A stretch of DNA of 64,000 bases from Phycisphaerales bacterium (GTDB taxonomy: Bacteria; Planctomycetota; Phycisphaerae; Phycisphaerales; UBA1924). Each line of letters starts with the position of its first letter. Positions within the stretch are counted from its first letter, which is position 1. Of the stretch, positions 16,893 to 26,120 are shown piece by piece. The translations under genes were made by a program, and so were the position numbers. The stretch spans positions 1-64,000 of the forward strand of contig JANQNW010000003.1 of NCBI GenBank assembly GCA_028279375.1. Reading direction: 5' to 3'. The notes below the pieces were generated by a model, which was not told where the DNA came from, did no database searches, and saw nothing but the letters and a program-made list of their open reading frames with translations.

Positions 16893-17768
16893 CTAGTCCC
16901 CCAGGTGCTTCCGGAAGAACGCCTCGATCGCGTCGACCGTCTCCGGAGTGAAGATGTCGTTGTGGCCGAGACCGGCCGGTTCGATGTACTCGTGGGGCAT
17001 CTCGACCTCGATCGCCGCGTCCCGAAGTCGTCGCCCGTGGACAACCGGAATAGCGGTGTCCTCTGGCCCATGAATGATCATCAGCGGCGGATCGTCGGCG
17101 TCCACATGCGACATCGTCGCCGCCTGCGCCAGCATCTCCTTCATCGGCGCCATGGCGGGAGGAAGATCGGCGCCTTCGGGGAGCCCCATCATCTGTCGCA
17201 TCAACAGATCGATGTCATGCGGCCCGCTGACTGCGACGGAGCAGCTGACAACCGGCTCACCCCCAGAATCTCCTTCGCGCATCGTCGGCTCGTTGCCGCA
17301 CACGCCGACGAGCGCCGCAAGATGAGCGCCGGCGGAGTGGCCCCAGACGCCGATTGCGTCAGCGTCGATGCCGAACTCCTCCGCCCGGCTCCGCAGGAAA
17401 TCCACCGCCGCAAAGGAATCATCGAGCGCTGCGGGAAACTGACCCTGCTGCATAAGGCGATAGTCGATGCTGACGGAGACGAATCCCCGCCGCGCCATCT
17501 CTTCTACCAGCCATCGACCATCGCGTCGGCTCCCTCCGGTCATTCCGCCCCCATGCACGAAGACGACCGCGGCTTGCGGTGCGGCGCCTGACCCACCTGG
17601 CTGGATGATGTCAAGGGCCAGAACCAGCTCCTGACCCTGCAGATCACGCACGCGCGCGTACTCGACGCCCTCCTGTGACCGGAGTGTGTTTGCAGCGGAC
17701 GTGTCACTCCTCGCAAGAACCACCGGAGCGATGGCTGCGGCAATTGCACAAACGTGTCTGAACGCCAT
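16893..17768 (-). CDS. Secreted alpha/beta hydrolase (esterase/lipase, BD-FAE-like)
   Basis: 291 aa with a Sec signal peptide (MAFRHVCAIAAAIAPVVLA). It has the oxyanion motif HGGGMTGGSR near residue 75, SIDYRLMQQGQFPAALDD typical of carboxylesterase-like hydrolases that act on feruloyl or acyl esters, the nucleophile elbow GHSAGAH, the acid in HGPEDTAIPV and the catalytic His in GLGHNDIF. The predicted reaction is carboxylic ester hydrolysis in the periplasm or outside; substrate unknown. A weak GAG ribosome-binding site precedes ATG 17768. The AraC regulator upstream ends 65 nt before and may control it. Confidence 0.85.
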   Translation of the reverse strand: MAFRHVCAIAAAIAPVVLARSDTSAANTLRSQEGVEYARVRDLQGQELVLALDIIQPGGSGAAPQAAVVFVHGGGMTGGSRRDGRWLVEEMARRGFVSVSIDYRLMQQGQFPAALDDSFAAVDFLRSRAEEFGIDADAIGVWGHSAGAHLAALVGVCGNEPTMREGDSGGEPVVSCSVAVSGPHDIDLLMRQMMGLPEGADLPPAMAPMKEMLAQAATMSHVDADDPPLMIIHGPEDTAIPVVHGRRLRDAAIEVEMPHEYIEPAGLGHNDIFTPETVDAIEAFFRKHLGD

Positions 17769-17833
17769 GTGAGTCTCCAGAACAGGAAAAGCGCCACGCG
17801 CCTCGCGGTTGCGGCGGCCCATCGGCAGTCGCT

Positions 17834-18772
17834 CTAGGCCGAAACTATGGCGCCGCGCCGTTCGTCTGCGTGAAGAATCGTGCGGATTTGATCCCATTCC
17901 TCACGCGCCACGAGACGCCGCACACGATGAAACGAATGGCCGAAGAGCCTCAGAAAATGCCGGCTGAAGTGAGCGCGATCAGAGAATCCGAACCGGGCCG
18001 CGAGATCGTACGAGTCGCGATCCAGTTCATCGAGCGCTCGGTAAAGACGCACACGATTCGTGTACGCGTTTACTGTCAGCCCGGTGTGCGACCTGAAGAC
18101 GCGGCAGAAGTGGTGCGGTGACATATGCGCCTGCTTCGCCACTCGAGCGATGCCGATGCGCTCGTCAAGATGCGATTCGATAAACCGCCTCGCTGTCTCA
18201 ATTGCCTCGACATGCGCATCCTGCGTCTGATGCCTTTTCGCCGACGCCGTCTCCCCCGCAGAGGATCCTGCGGCCAGCAGTGAATCATGCAGGATTTGAA
18301 GCGCGGTCTCTTCGACGACGACTGGATCCGGCGGTTCGCAATCCACGCAATACGCGAAGAGAATCCGCTGCCGGAGACACCCGGGTGACGACATCGCAGT
18401 CGGCTTTGACGAGAAAGCCGCTTCCACCGTGACGCGCTCTCCGAATGACGAAGCCACGGACGCCGCGAAGGCTGGCTCAAATGCCAGCCAGTCGACTCTC
18501 GGCGGAGCAGCGCCCTTTTCCAAGGATCCGGCGATGTTGGCCCCGACGAAGAACACCCGCGTTGGATCCAGCAGCCGCTCTCGCTCCTCAGCCCGTCGCG
18601 CGCGATACGAGCCGTGCGGAAACACGAGCGATGGCCAAGGCCCGGTCCTTGATGGCGCCGCCCTCTCGCCGGAATCTGCGGGCGCGCCGACGCGCCCGAG
18701 CGCGATGGTGTCGCTGCGATACAGCGCCGGCCAGCAATCTCCCTCATTCGAGTCCATCCGCATGTTCACCAT
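17834..18772 (-). CDS. AraC-family transcriptional regulator
   Basis: About 312 aa. The C-terminal 100 residues hold the double helix-turn-helix: ERIGIARVAKQAHMSPHHFCRVFRSHTGLTVNAYTNRVRL and LAARFGFSDRAHFSRHFLRLFGHSF (each here split in the protein by a linker), the standard AraC signature. The N-terminal part is unlike common sugar-sensing cupin domains; it has a CxxC-like FAYCVDCEPPD. Several in-frame ATGs (18772, 18763, 18757) precede SNEGDCWPALY and no clear ribosome-binding site separates them. It lies directly upstream of the esterase on the same strand. Confidence 0.8.
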   Translation of the reverse strand: MVNMRMDSNEGDCWPALYRSDTIALGRVGAPADSGERAAPSRTGPWPSLVFPHGSYRARRAEERERLLDPTRVFFVGANIAGSLEKGAAPPRVDWLAFEPAFAASVASSFGERVTVEAAFSSKPTAMSSPGCLRQRILFAYCVDCEPPDPVVVEETALQILHDSLLAAGSSAGETASAKRHQTQDAHVEAIETARRFIESHLDERIGIARVAKQAHMSPHHFCRVFRSHTGLTVNAYTNRVRLYRALDELDRDSYDLAARFGFSDRAHFSRHFLRLFGHSFHRVRRLVAREEWDQIRTILHADERRGAIVSA

Positions 18773-18892
18773 GGACGCAGCCGCCGAGTGCGACCTCCTG
18801 CCACAGGAGTCTCGTAGTTGAGCCCGCCGTCTTGTTTCTGAAACGTCAGAGTCGAATTCCATGACGTGGGTCGGACACCTGTGCGATCTGAC

Positions 18893-19642
18893 TCATGGTC
18901 CCACGGCGGTGGAGTCACGCCCCAGGATCGGCCGCCGCGCACAGAAGGCGCCGTAGCCATCCGGAAACACGAGCTCGCCATAAGCGGTCTCGCGCGCCTC
19001 GCAGAACCCCGCGCGCTCCAGCGCATCGAGAACTTCGTCACGCGGCCGAATCCGCAGCCGATGCGTCTCATGCGATCGTCGGTACAGCTCCCCATCACGC
19101 ACGAAGGACGTGATCTCACGAAGCAGTTCGCCATTCGCTTCCCGCGCCTCGGACATCGAAACCCAGTCCGAGTCCGCACGAAACTTCTGCACCGACCCTT
19201 GCCCCGCGCGCCCCGGCAGCGCGACATCGAAGACGAGCAGCCCACCTGGCGTCAGCGCCTCGAAGATCCTCCGCAGCAGCGCATCAAGCGACCCACTCGA
19301 ATCCGTCACGTAGTTGAAGCATTCGCCGATCGCTGTCACGACATCAGCCGGCGGCAGATCAACGTCATGAAACGACCCACACACGAACGTCGCCTCCCGC
19401 GCCCGAATGCGAGCCATCTCGATCATGCTCTCGGAGATATCGATCCCCGTGACACGGAACCCGCGCGCAAGCAACTCCGCCGCCCAGACGCCGCCGCCGC
19501 ACCCGAGGTCCAGCACATGCCCCGACTCGATCCCCGCGTCGAGCAACAGACTCAGAATTCCCGGCGCGCAATCACGCACGAATGACGAGTAGCCCGCATC
19601 GTGAATACGCGCAAGATCCTGGCCGTAGAACGTCATGCTCAC
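18893..19642 (-). CDS. Class I SAM-dependent methyltransferase
   Basis: 249 aa. Motif I is VLDLGCGGGVWAAELL, with VTGIDISESMIEMA (motif II acidic residue) and LPPADVVTAIGECFNYV following; later LTPGGLLVFDVALPG. This is the small Rossmann-type methyltransferase pattern (Methyltransf_25-like), substrate unknown. The GTG at 19642 overlaps the stop of the upstream cupin gene (GTGA), indicating coupling; ATG 19636 is the alternative start. Confidence 0.85.
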   Translation of the reverse strand: MSMTFYGQDLARIHDAGYSSFVRDCAPGILSLLLDAGIESGHVLDLGCGGGVWAAELLARGFRVTGIDISESMIEMARIRAREATFVCGSFHDVDLPPADVVTAIGECFNYVTDSSGSLDALLRRIFEALTPGGLLVFDVALPGRAGQGSVQKFRADSDWVSMSEAREANGELLREITSFVRDGELYRRSHETHRLRIRPRDEVLDALERAGFCEARETAYGELVFPDGYGAFCARRPILGRDSTAVGP

Positions 19643-20004
19643 GCCGACTTCTGATCGATCCCCGTCTGCTCGCTCGGCGGACTGAACACATCCAATACGA
19701 CGCTGGTCTCCAGCGCTTCTGCAGCGTGCGGAACCATCGAAGGCAGATGCAGCGCCTCGCCCGACCCAACCTCGACAACCTTGACCGCATCGCCGCCGAT
19801 TTCGAATCGCATGCGCCCGCTCAACACCACCGCGAACTGCTCATTCTCATGCGCATGCGAAGGCACGCTGAAACCAGCCTGCAACGTCACATGCGAGAGC
19901 ATGGCCCGCTCTCCCATGATGCGCCGCCGCTCGAGAAGCTCCATCGGACTGTCCGACGGCATGTCCGACCATCGATACACGTGTGCGCTCATCTGCTTTG
20001 TCAT
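19639..20004 (-). CDS. Cupin-domain protein
   Basis: 121 aa single-domain cupin. The first metal motif is seen as PSHAHENEQFAVVLSGRMRFEIGG, and the second as LHLPSMVPHAAEAL. Small cupins of this kind bind a metal and act as isomerases, dioxygenases or sensors; no specific role can be assigned. ATG 20004 has GGAGG 6 nt upstream (CAGGAGGCGACCG), a strong site that decides the start against the longer frame to 20193. Overlaps the downstream methyltransferase by 4 nt. Confidence 0.8.
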   Translation of the reverse strand: MTKQMSAHVYRWSDMPSDSPMELLERRRIMGERAMLSHVTLQAGFSVPSHAHENEQFAVVLSGRMRFEIGGDAVKVVEVGSGEALHLPSMVPHAAEALETSVVLDVFSPPSEQTGIDQKSA

Positions 20005-20415
20005 CGGTCGCCTCCTGGCCGCGTGCGGCATGATGCGGAACGCAGCTCTGGGCACTGACAACGCCGCTCCGGAGCTGAGCTTGGCAGGCCGTGCCAGAGC
20101 GCTCGGGACTTCTCCGCGCCCACGCGCTCGCGAGGAACAAGATACACGAGGCGCTGCGACCCATCCGAATCCAGAACGCGAATCCCACGCCACTGCAGCG
20201 CTTCCGTGAATATGAGGCCGAGATCGGAGGTGGCCACGCTGCCATCACCAATGAGACCGCCGGCGCACGCGCTCGGAGCCGCAGGACACGCGCGCCTCAG
20301 CGGAAGCTGTCGCCAGAGCCGTCGATGACGCGCTGTGATTGAAACCGAACCTGAGCGTTCTCAGGATATTCCTACCGGTGCGGCCGCTTCCCTCGGGCGC
20401 GCCCTCTGCGGGGAT
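20005..20415. other. Gap without a supported gene
   Basis: About 410 nt between the cupin gene and the TPR kinase. A minus-strand frame at 20001-20237 begins plausibly (MATSDLGLIFTEALQWRGIRV) but decays into low-complexity Arg/Pro sequence and overlaps the cupin start; it may be a remnant. CCTGAG-CGTT-CTCAGG at about 20352-20367 is a small hairpin. Nothing else is recognised. Confidence 0.4.
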
Positions 20416-23094
20416 TCAATCTGAGATCTCGCCGGAGCGCACACGCCACATCCCCGCCTCCTGCGCATGCGCTGGATCAGAAGACGCCGCATACCAGTCG
20501 TCATGAATGCCGGCGATCACGCGCGCGGCGTCACGCGCGCGATCAGACTCGGCCCCAAGCGCCAGGGCAAGCGTCTGGTATCCGTCCTCCCCGAGTTCCA
20601 CCGCTTCTGTGTACTGCCCGACACCCGCTAGTGACTCCGCATGCCGCACCCGCAGCAACCCGCGCATCCAGTGACCCTCGGGAAGCGCGTCCCCACTCCC
20701 TGCGACCGCCGCGGCGCTGTACGGCAAAGCGCGGTCGTACTCACCCAGGTCGCGCAGGACGCCCGCGATATTGCTCTTCGAGACGAGGATGTTCGGATGG
20801 CCGGCGCCCAGCGACGCCTCGAAGATCGCCAGCGACTCGAGCATCACATCAAGCGCCTCCGCCTGTCGCCCTGATTCCTTCAATGCCATGGCGTAGCTGT
20901 TCAGCGCAGCGCCCGTTCCGTTGTGCGCAGGACCGAAGAGTTCGCGCGACCGCTCGACCGCCTCTTCCAGCAGCGGCAGCGCCTCCTCCAGCCGACCCGC
21001 TCGCTCCAGCAATGTGCCATGATTCGAAAGCAAAATCACCGATCGTGGATGCCCGGGGCCGAGCGACTGGCGCGCCACGCCAAGCGCTCGCGCCGTCACC
21101 TCAACCGCTTCATCGCGCTTTCCCGTCAGCTCGAGCACCGCCGCGAGACTACTCGCCGCCGCGATCGAGGTTTCATCATCCTCACCAAACGCCGCGACGC
21201 GTCGCGCAAGAACCTCCCGCTGAATGGCTTCGCTCTCGTCGAGCGCGCCCTGGTGCTGCAGGAAGACGCCGAGATTGCCCAGCGCGATCAGCACATCCGG
21301 ACTCTCATCGCCATGCGCCGCACGGGCGCGCTCATGCGACTCCCGGTAAAACCGCTCTGCCTCATCCGGTCGACCCAGCGCCCGATACGTCGGCCCCAGA
21401 CGCGTCAACACATCAAGCACAACGTAATGCGCCGGTCCCAGGTGAATCATCGCCAGTTCGTAACTCCTCAGGAGATGACGCTCCGCCTGTGGATATTCAC
21501 CGAGATCGAAATACGTCGCGCCAATCGTCGCGCGCAGCTGCGCCTCGACGACCGGCATTCCTGCGAGAATCGCACCCGGCGCCACCTGCACATCGATCCG
21601 CGATGACGCCGCGTCCAGCACGTCCCGCATCGTCACGTCGCGACCCTGCCCCATCTCCGGCGACGGCCTCGCCGCGCCCAGAAGATCGATCGTCAGAAAT
21701 CGAAGCATGGCCGTCACACGATCGCGCTCCGCCTCCGCCTCGACACGCAGCGCCTCGCTTCGCGCTTTTTCCTCCGCCAGCGCCTGATTCGATTCCTCAA
21801 CCGCGCGCCGCTGCTTCAGCTCGCTCAAGGCGAATGACGCCGAGATCGAAGCAAAGAGCACGAGCGCCGCAGCCACAACAGCCGCCGCGCTCGACGCCGC
21901 CTTGTGCCGGCGCACGAACTTCTTCAATCGATACGACGTGCTCGGCGGACGCGCCTGCACAGGCTCGCCCCGCAGATACCGCCCGACATCCGCCGCAAGC
22001 TCCGAAGCCGACGCATATCGGCGGACGCGGTCCTTCTCCAGCGCCTTCAGCGTGATCCAGTCGAGATCCTGGCGCAATGTGCGCGCGAGGCGCTCCGGAT
22101 CGCTTCGCCGACGCTCCGCATCTTCCGCGGTGCCTTCTCGCTCGGAGTCCGTCAGACGCGTGCTCGGTCGCCGCGGCTCGCGCGTGCGAATCGCCGTGCG
22201 GATCTCATCAAGTCCCGCCCGCCGATCGTGCAGACCAAACACCGTGCTGCCGCACAACAGTTCATACAACATCGCGCCGAGCGAATACACATCCGCACGC
22301 GTGTCAATATCCAGCGCCGAAGTGTCCGCCTGCTCCGGACTCATATAATCCGGCGTCCCGACGATGCGCCCCATCTCCGTGTGCACCGTCGCCTCGAGCA
22401 GTCGATCCGTCACCGCCTTCGCGATGCCGAAATCAATGATCTTCGGGGAAGGCGACCCGCCCTCTTCCGTCACCAGCACATTTGTTGGCTTCAGATCCCG
22501 ATGAATGACACCCTTCTGATGCGCATGCTGCACGCCCCCGCACATCTCGACGAAAAGCCGCAATCGCTCCTCGATCGAAAGCTGACGTCGATCGCAATAC
22601 TCCGTGATCGGAATCCCCGAGATCAGCTCCATCACGAAGTACGGCCGGCCTTCATGCACGCCGGCATCGAGAATCTGCGCGATGTTCGCATGCTTCATCA
22701 GCGCGAGCGCCTGGCGCTCCGCATGGAAACGCGCGATCACCTCTTCCGAGTCCGCGCCGGACTTCACGACCTTGATCGCCACGCGCCGTCGAACCGGCTC
22801 CGCCTGCTCAGCCGCATAGACAACGCCCATGCCGCCCTCGCCCAGGCGCTCCAGAATCCGGTACGACCCGATGCGCTCCGGCGTCTCGACGAGCGTCTCG
22901 CGAAATGACTCCAGATGACGCGTCGGCGCCGCCGCCTCCGCGCGCTCGTGACCGGCGAGAAGCTCCTGCAGCCGTGCGGCCAGCGCCGCATCTTCCGAGC
23001 GCAGCGCAGACAAGCGACGCTCGCGCGCATCCGGAGCGGCGTCGAGAAGCTGATGGAACAACTCCATCTCGCGCTGAAGTTGGCTCGGGCTCAT
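20416..23094 (-). CDS. Ser/Thr protein kinase with C-terminal tetratricopeptide repeats
   Basis: 892 aa. A 70-residue N-terminal helix-rich leader (HQLLDAAPDARERRL...LLAGHERA), common in planctomycete kinases, is followed by the kinase domain: GEGGMGVVYAAE (86-97), Lys108, HRDLKPTNVL (198-207), DFGIA (221-225), GTPDYMSPEQA and DVYSLGAMLYELL. One transmembrane helix follows (AAAVVAAALVLFASISASFAL, near 410), then TPR/NB-ARC-like TPR units (YPQAERHLLRSYELAM, DEAERFYRESHERA, ALDESEAIQREVL, RLEEALPLLEEAV) presumably outside the cytoplasm. ATG 23094 was chosen for AAGGA upstream and the family N-terminus. It is divergent from an ECF sigma factor, a pairing often seen in planctomycetes. Confidence 0.9.
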   Translation of the reverse strand: MSPSQLQREMELFHQLLDAAPDARERRLSALRSEDAALAARLQELLAGHERAEAAAPTRHLESFRETLVETPERIGSYRILERLGEGGMGVVYAAEQAEPVRRRVAIKVVKSGADSEEVIARFHAERQALALMKHANIAQILDAGVHEGRPYFVMELISGIPITEYCDRRQLSIEERLRLFVEMCGGVQHAHQKGVIHRDLKPTNVLVTEEGGSPSPKIIDFGIAKAVTDRLLEATVHTEMGRIVGTPDYMSPEQADTSALDIDTRADVYSLGAMLYELLCGSTVFGLHDRRAGLDEIRTAIRTREPRRPSTRLTDSEREGTAEDAERRRSDPERLARTLRQDLDWITLKALEKDRVRRYASASELAADVGRYLRGEPVQARPPSTSYRLKKFVRRHKAASSAAAVVAAALVLFASISASFALSELKQRRAVEESNQALAEEKARSEALRVEAEAERDRVTAMLRFLTIDLLGAARPSPEMGQGRDVTMRDVLDAASSRIDVQVAPGAILAGMPVVEAQLRATIGATYFDLGEYPQAERHLLRSYELAMIHLGPAHYVVLDVLTRLGPTYRALGRPDEAERFYRESHERARAAHGDESPDVLIALGNLGVFLQHQGALDESEAIQREVLARRVAAFGEDDETSIAAASSLAAVLELTGKRDEAVEVTARALGVARQSLGPGHPRSVILLSNHGTLLERAGRLEEALPLLEEAVERSRELFGPAHNGTGAALNSYAMALKESGRQAEALDVMLESLAIFEASLGAGHPNILVSKSNIAGVLRDLGEYDRALPYSAAAVAGSGDALPEGHWMRGLLRVRHAESLAGVGQYTEAVELGEDGYQTLALALGAESDRARDAARVIAGIHDDWYAASSDPAHAQEAGMWRVRSGEISD

Positions 23095-23806
23095 GTGTTC
23101 CTTCCGCCGGCGGCGAACTCTCGCGCTCTCCGCATCAAGCCGCTGCTTGCGTTCATCAAAGTCCCAGGATGACCGCGTCGCAATTATGACAGCGCCTCCC
23201 CGGTCGCGCGCCTCGCAAAGGTCCACTGGCAGCGAATCTGAGGCCGACCCGGTTGCGTTGGATCCTCGACGAGGCGGAATCGCGCCGAGCCGCCGGAGCG
23301 ACACGCCCCCGCGGTATCCGCGCGCCCCGCAGGCGACTCCGCGTCCTCCTGGCGCAGCGCCCACGAGGATGCGCCCCCGTGTCCCCCGGCCTCCGCCGGC
23401 GCCGAAGAGGACGGCGACCGGCGGAGCGTCGAGACGCACGCACGAAGAAGAGCCAGCGGCGCCCACAGCGGCCGCGCCTGGCAGGAGTGGCCGTTTCCAC
23501 CGTCCAGCAGGGCGCCGCCGGGGCTGATCGCGTTTGGTGACGGGCCGCCGGTGAAACCGGCGAAACGCGATCCGCCCGACCAGGCGTGCTGGCTGAAATC
23601 CGTGATTCCATCGATCTGGGCTCGGAATCGCATGGCGCGTGCCTCCGTCGTTGGGGTTCCCTCAGAGACCGGCCCGCTCCCGCGCGGTTGGCTCCACCTC
23701 GTCTTGCGTAAACGACAGGGCGCACGACTCACACTTTCCTAATTTCTTTTTGACCTCTCTCTCAACTCCAAGGCGCCTAGAAAGGAAGGCAGCCGAGGCC
23801 GATCCC
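23095..23806. other. Gene-free 0.7-kb gap between kinase and ECF sigma factor
   Basis: Several open frames cross this GC-rich gap on both strands, but all read as Arg/Pro/Ala-rich low-complexity sequence without domains, and none has a good start. The gap does contain a compound inverted repeat at 23526-23572. It may be a degraded gene or a long divergent control region. Confidence 0.4.
23526..23572. repeat. Compound inverted repeat between divergent kinase and sigma factor
   Basis: An outer perfect 10-bp stem (GATCGCGTTT at 23526-23535, complement at 23563-23572) encloses a 10-nt left-side bulge and an inner perfect 7-bp hairpin (CGCCGGT-GAA-ACCGGCG, 23546-23562) that stacks directly on the outer right arm. 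This is unlikely to arise by chance and would fold as a stable RNA or be a protein-binding site. Confidence 0.5.
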
Positions 23807-24376
23807 ATGACCGCCAGCGACGTCACCATCCTGCTCGACCAGATGAACAAGGGCGACGCCGACGCCCGGCGCCACCTCATTGACGCCGTCTACGACGAGC
23901 TCCGGAGCATGGCCGCCGACAAGATGCGCTCCGAACGCGCCAACCACACGCTCCAGCCCACTGCCCTCGTCAATGAAGCCTGCATGCGCCTCCTCGGCTC
24001 GACAAACACCCTCCAGAGCCGCGCACACTTCTTCGGCGCGGCGGCAAAAGCCATGGAGCGAGTCCTGATCGATCATGCCCGCATGAAGAACGCCGCAAAA
24101 AGAGGCGCCGGCGCCGTCCCCGTCACACTCCTCGATGTCGGCGCATCCATAGAAGACGGCGCACTCGACCTCCTCGAACTTCAGGACGCGCTCGCCAACC
24201 TCGAAGAAGTCGAATCCGACCTCGCCAATCTCGTTCGCATGCGTTACTTCGCCGGACTCACCCTCGAGCAGATCGCGGAGATCAACGAGACATCCCTCGC
24301 GACCACCAAGCGTCACTGGACCTTCGCCCGCGCCTGGCTCTACGACAAGCTCAAGAGCGCGCCGGACGTCACCTGA
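23807..24376 (+). CDS. ECF-type RNA polymerase sigma factor (TIGR02999-like)
   Basis: 189 aa. Region 2 is seen as LIDAVYDELRSMAADKMRSE and HTLQPTALVNEACMRLLG, a signature of the TIGR02999 ECF group abundant in planctomycetes; region 4 as YFAGLTLEQIAEINETSLATTKRHWTFARAWL, minus its linker. Role: directs RNA polymerase to an unknown promoter set. Instead of an anti-sigma factor, the adjacent partner is a divergent Ser/Thr kinase, which suggests control by phosphorylation (inference). ATG 23807 has AAAGGAAGG about 20 nt upstream; no closer site is clear. A palindromic AGGGGAT element begins one base after the stop. Confidence 0.9.
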   Translation: MTASDVTILLDQMNKGDADARRHLIDAVYDELRSMAADKMRSERANHTLQPTALVNEACMRLLGSTNTLQSRAHFFGAAAKAMERVLIDHARMKNAAKRGAGAVPVTLLDVGASIEDGALDLLELQDALANLEEVESDLANLVRMRYFAGLTLEQIAEINETSLATTKRHWTFARAWLYDKLKSAPDVT

Positions 24377-24377
24377 C

Positions 24378-24394
24378 ATCCCCTGGCAGGGGAT
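24378..24394. repeat. 17-bp palindromic AGGGGAT element, copy 2
   Basis: ATCCCCT-GGC-AGGGGAT, identical to the element at 16257-16273 except for the last base of the centre. It lies between the ECF sigma factor stop and the comM start (24450), where it could be a terminator-like hairpin, a promoter element or an operator. Confidence 0.6.
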
Positions 24395-24449
24395 ACCCAA
24401 GTCTGTTCGGATCCTGTACGGTCACTCCGCACCTGCAAGGAGCCGAACC

Positions 24450-26000
24450 ATGCTCGCGCGCATCCAGTCTTTCGTCCTCACCGGAATCGACGCCACGCCC
24501 TGCGAGGTCGAAGTTGATGTCGATGTCCGCGGCCTCGAGAAACAGCAGGTCGTCGGACTCCCCGATGCGGCCGTGCGCGAATCCATCGAACGCGTGCGCA
24601 CCGCCATCTCCAACAGCGGCTACCGATTCCCCGTCGCGCGCCTGCTCGTCAATCTCGCCCCCGCCGAGATCCGCAAGGAAGGCCCCGTCTACGACCTGCC
24701 CATCGCCGTCGGACTCCTCGCCGCCGACGGCACAATCGGCGACACATCAACCTCCGGCGCCGCGCACGAACCTCTCGACCATCGCCAGTACCTCTTCGCC
24801 GGTGAACTCGCGCTCGATGGTCGCGTGCGTCCCGTCCGCGGCGTCATCGCCATGGCCATGCTCGCGCGCGATCGCGGCTACGCCGGCGTCGTCGTCCCCG
24901 CCGAGAACGGACCTGAAGCGGCCGTCGTCGAAGAGATCGATGCGATCCCCGTCTCGACACTTTCTGAAGTCGTCGGCCTGCTCAATGGCCACCTCGAAGC
25001 GCGCCCGCTCCCGCGCGTCGATGTCGGCGCGCTCCTGCAACAGGCCGAAGCGCCCGTCGATTTCGGCGATGTGCGCGGCCAGGAAGCCGTCAAGCGCGCC
25101 ATCGTCGTCGCAGCGGCAGGGGGGCACAACCTGCTGATGCTCGGCCCCGCCGGAACGGGCAAGACCATGATGGCCCGCGCGCTTCCCGGTGTGCTGCCGC
25201 CGATGTCCCCCGGTGAAGCGCTCGAAGTCACACGCATCTACTCAGCCGCGGGCCAACTCAAGGGCGGCAAGGAGTCCGGCGGCCTCGTCACCATGCGCCC
25301 CGTCCGCGCGCCGCATCACACCGTCTCCAGCGCCGCGTTCATCGGCGGCGGCCAGACGCCCAAGCCTGGCGAAGTCTCCCTCTCGCATCGCGGCGTCCTC
25401 TTCCTTGATGAACTCCCCGAGTTCCCGCGCACAGTTCTCGAGACACTCCGCCAACCTCTGGAAAACGGCGACGTCACCATCTCGCGCGCCCACGCCTCCT
25501 CCCAGTTTCCCGCGCGCTTCATGTTCGTCGCGGCGCTGAATCCGACGCCCAAGGGCGCCATGCCCGACGACGCCTCCAGCCAGCGCGAGATGGACCGCTA
25601 CCTTTCGCGTATCTCCGGACCGCTCGTCGATCGCGTCGATATCCACGTCGAAGCGCCGGCCATCCCTTGGAAGGAGCTCTCCTCCCGCGTGCGGAAGGGA
25701 ACGACATCAACACAGATGCGCGACACCGTGCTCAAGACGCGCTGCTGCCAGCTTTCGAGACAGGGCGCACAACTCAACGCAGGGCTCAAGGGCAAGGACC
25801 TCGACGACATCGCGCCCATGACCGAGAGCGCCACCGCCATTCTCGGCCAGGCCATCACCGACCTCGGCCTCTCCGCCCGTGCCTACGACAAGATCCGCCG
25901 CGTCGCCCGCACCATCGCCGACATCGAGGAAAAGGACCAGCTCGACACGCCCCACATCGCGGAGGCCGTGCAGTATCGCCTGCTCGACCGGCGGGTGTAG
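24450..26000 (+). CDS. comM: YifB/ComM-family Mg-chelatase-like AAA+ ATPase
   Basis: 516 aa, full family length. Domains: N-terminal Lon-protease-like fold (VEVDVDVRGLEKQQVVGLPDAAVRES... RKEGPVYDLPIAVGLL), AAA+ core with Walker A GPAGTGKT (232-239), Walker B VLFLDELPEF, arginine-rich second region, and a C-terminal MgChl domain ending ARAYDKIRRVARTIADI. Family knowledge: ComM is a hexameric helicase that promotes branch migration during natural transformation, so this gene fits recombination of incoming DNA, although it is conserved in many species not known to be competent. ATG 24450 has AAGGAG 8 nt upstream. Confidence 0.92.
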   Translation: MLARIQSFVLTGIDATPCEVEVDVDVRGLEKQQVVGLPDAAVRESIERVRTAISNSGYRFPVARLLVNLAPAEIRKEGPVYDLPIAVGLLAADGTIGDTSTSGAAHEPLDHRQYLFAGELALDGRVRPVRGVIAMAMLARDRGYAGVVVPAENGPEAAVVEEIDAIPVSTLSEVVGLLNGHLEARPLPRVDVGALLQQAEAPVDFGDVRGQEAVKRAIVVAAAGGHNLLMLGPAGTGKTMMARALPGVLPPMSPGEALEVTRIYSAAGQLKGGKESGGLVTMRPVRAPHHTVSSAAFIGGGQTPKPGEVSLSHRGVLFLDELPEFPRTVLETLRQPLENGDVTISRAHASSQFPARFMFVAALNPTPKGAMPDDASSQREMDRYLSRISGPLVDRVDIHVEAPAIPWKELSSRVRKGTTSTQMRDTVLKTRCCQLSRQGAQLNAGLKGKDLDDIAPMTESATAILGQAITDLGLSARAYDKIRRVARTIADIEEKDQLDTPHIAEAVQYRLLDRRV

Positions 26001-26081
26001 GGCCGGATGGCCAGGAGCCACACGCCTTCTCCCATCATCCCTGGTGCTGATCACGACGCGCGACAGCCCGCGCCTCGCGTG

Positions 26082-26087
26082 TATCAT
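26082..26087 (+). promoter_or_regulatory. -10-like hexamer upstream of the SYLF lipoprotein gene
   Basis: TATCAT preceded by TG (TGTATCAT), 62 nt before ATG 26149. It implies a leader of about 55 nt that would include the GGGGATACCTAGG motif at 26121-26133. Confidence 0.35.
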
Positions 26088-26120
26088 GCCTCCCCGCAGC
26101 GCACACGCGTGCGCTCATCC

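Noticed and set aside
20631-22908. Long plus-strand frames of 474 and 334 aa
   Set aside because: Antisense to the TPR kinase, Arg/Pro/Ala-rich, with no recognised motifs.
23156-23732. Overlapping frames in the kinase-sigma gap that might be a small secreted protein
   Set aside because: No signal peptide, no domain and no good start; at most a decayed gene, so recorded as a gap.
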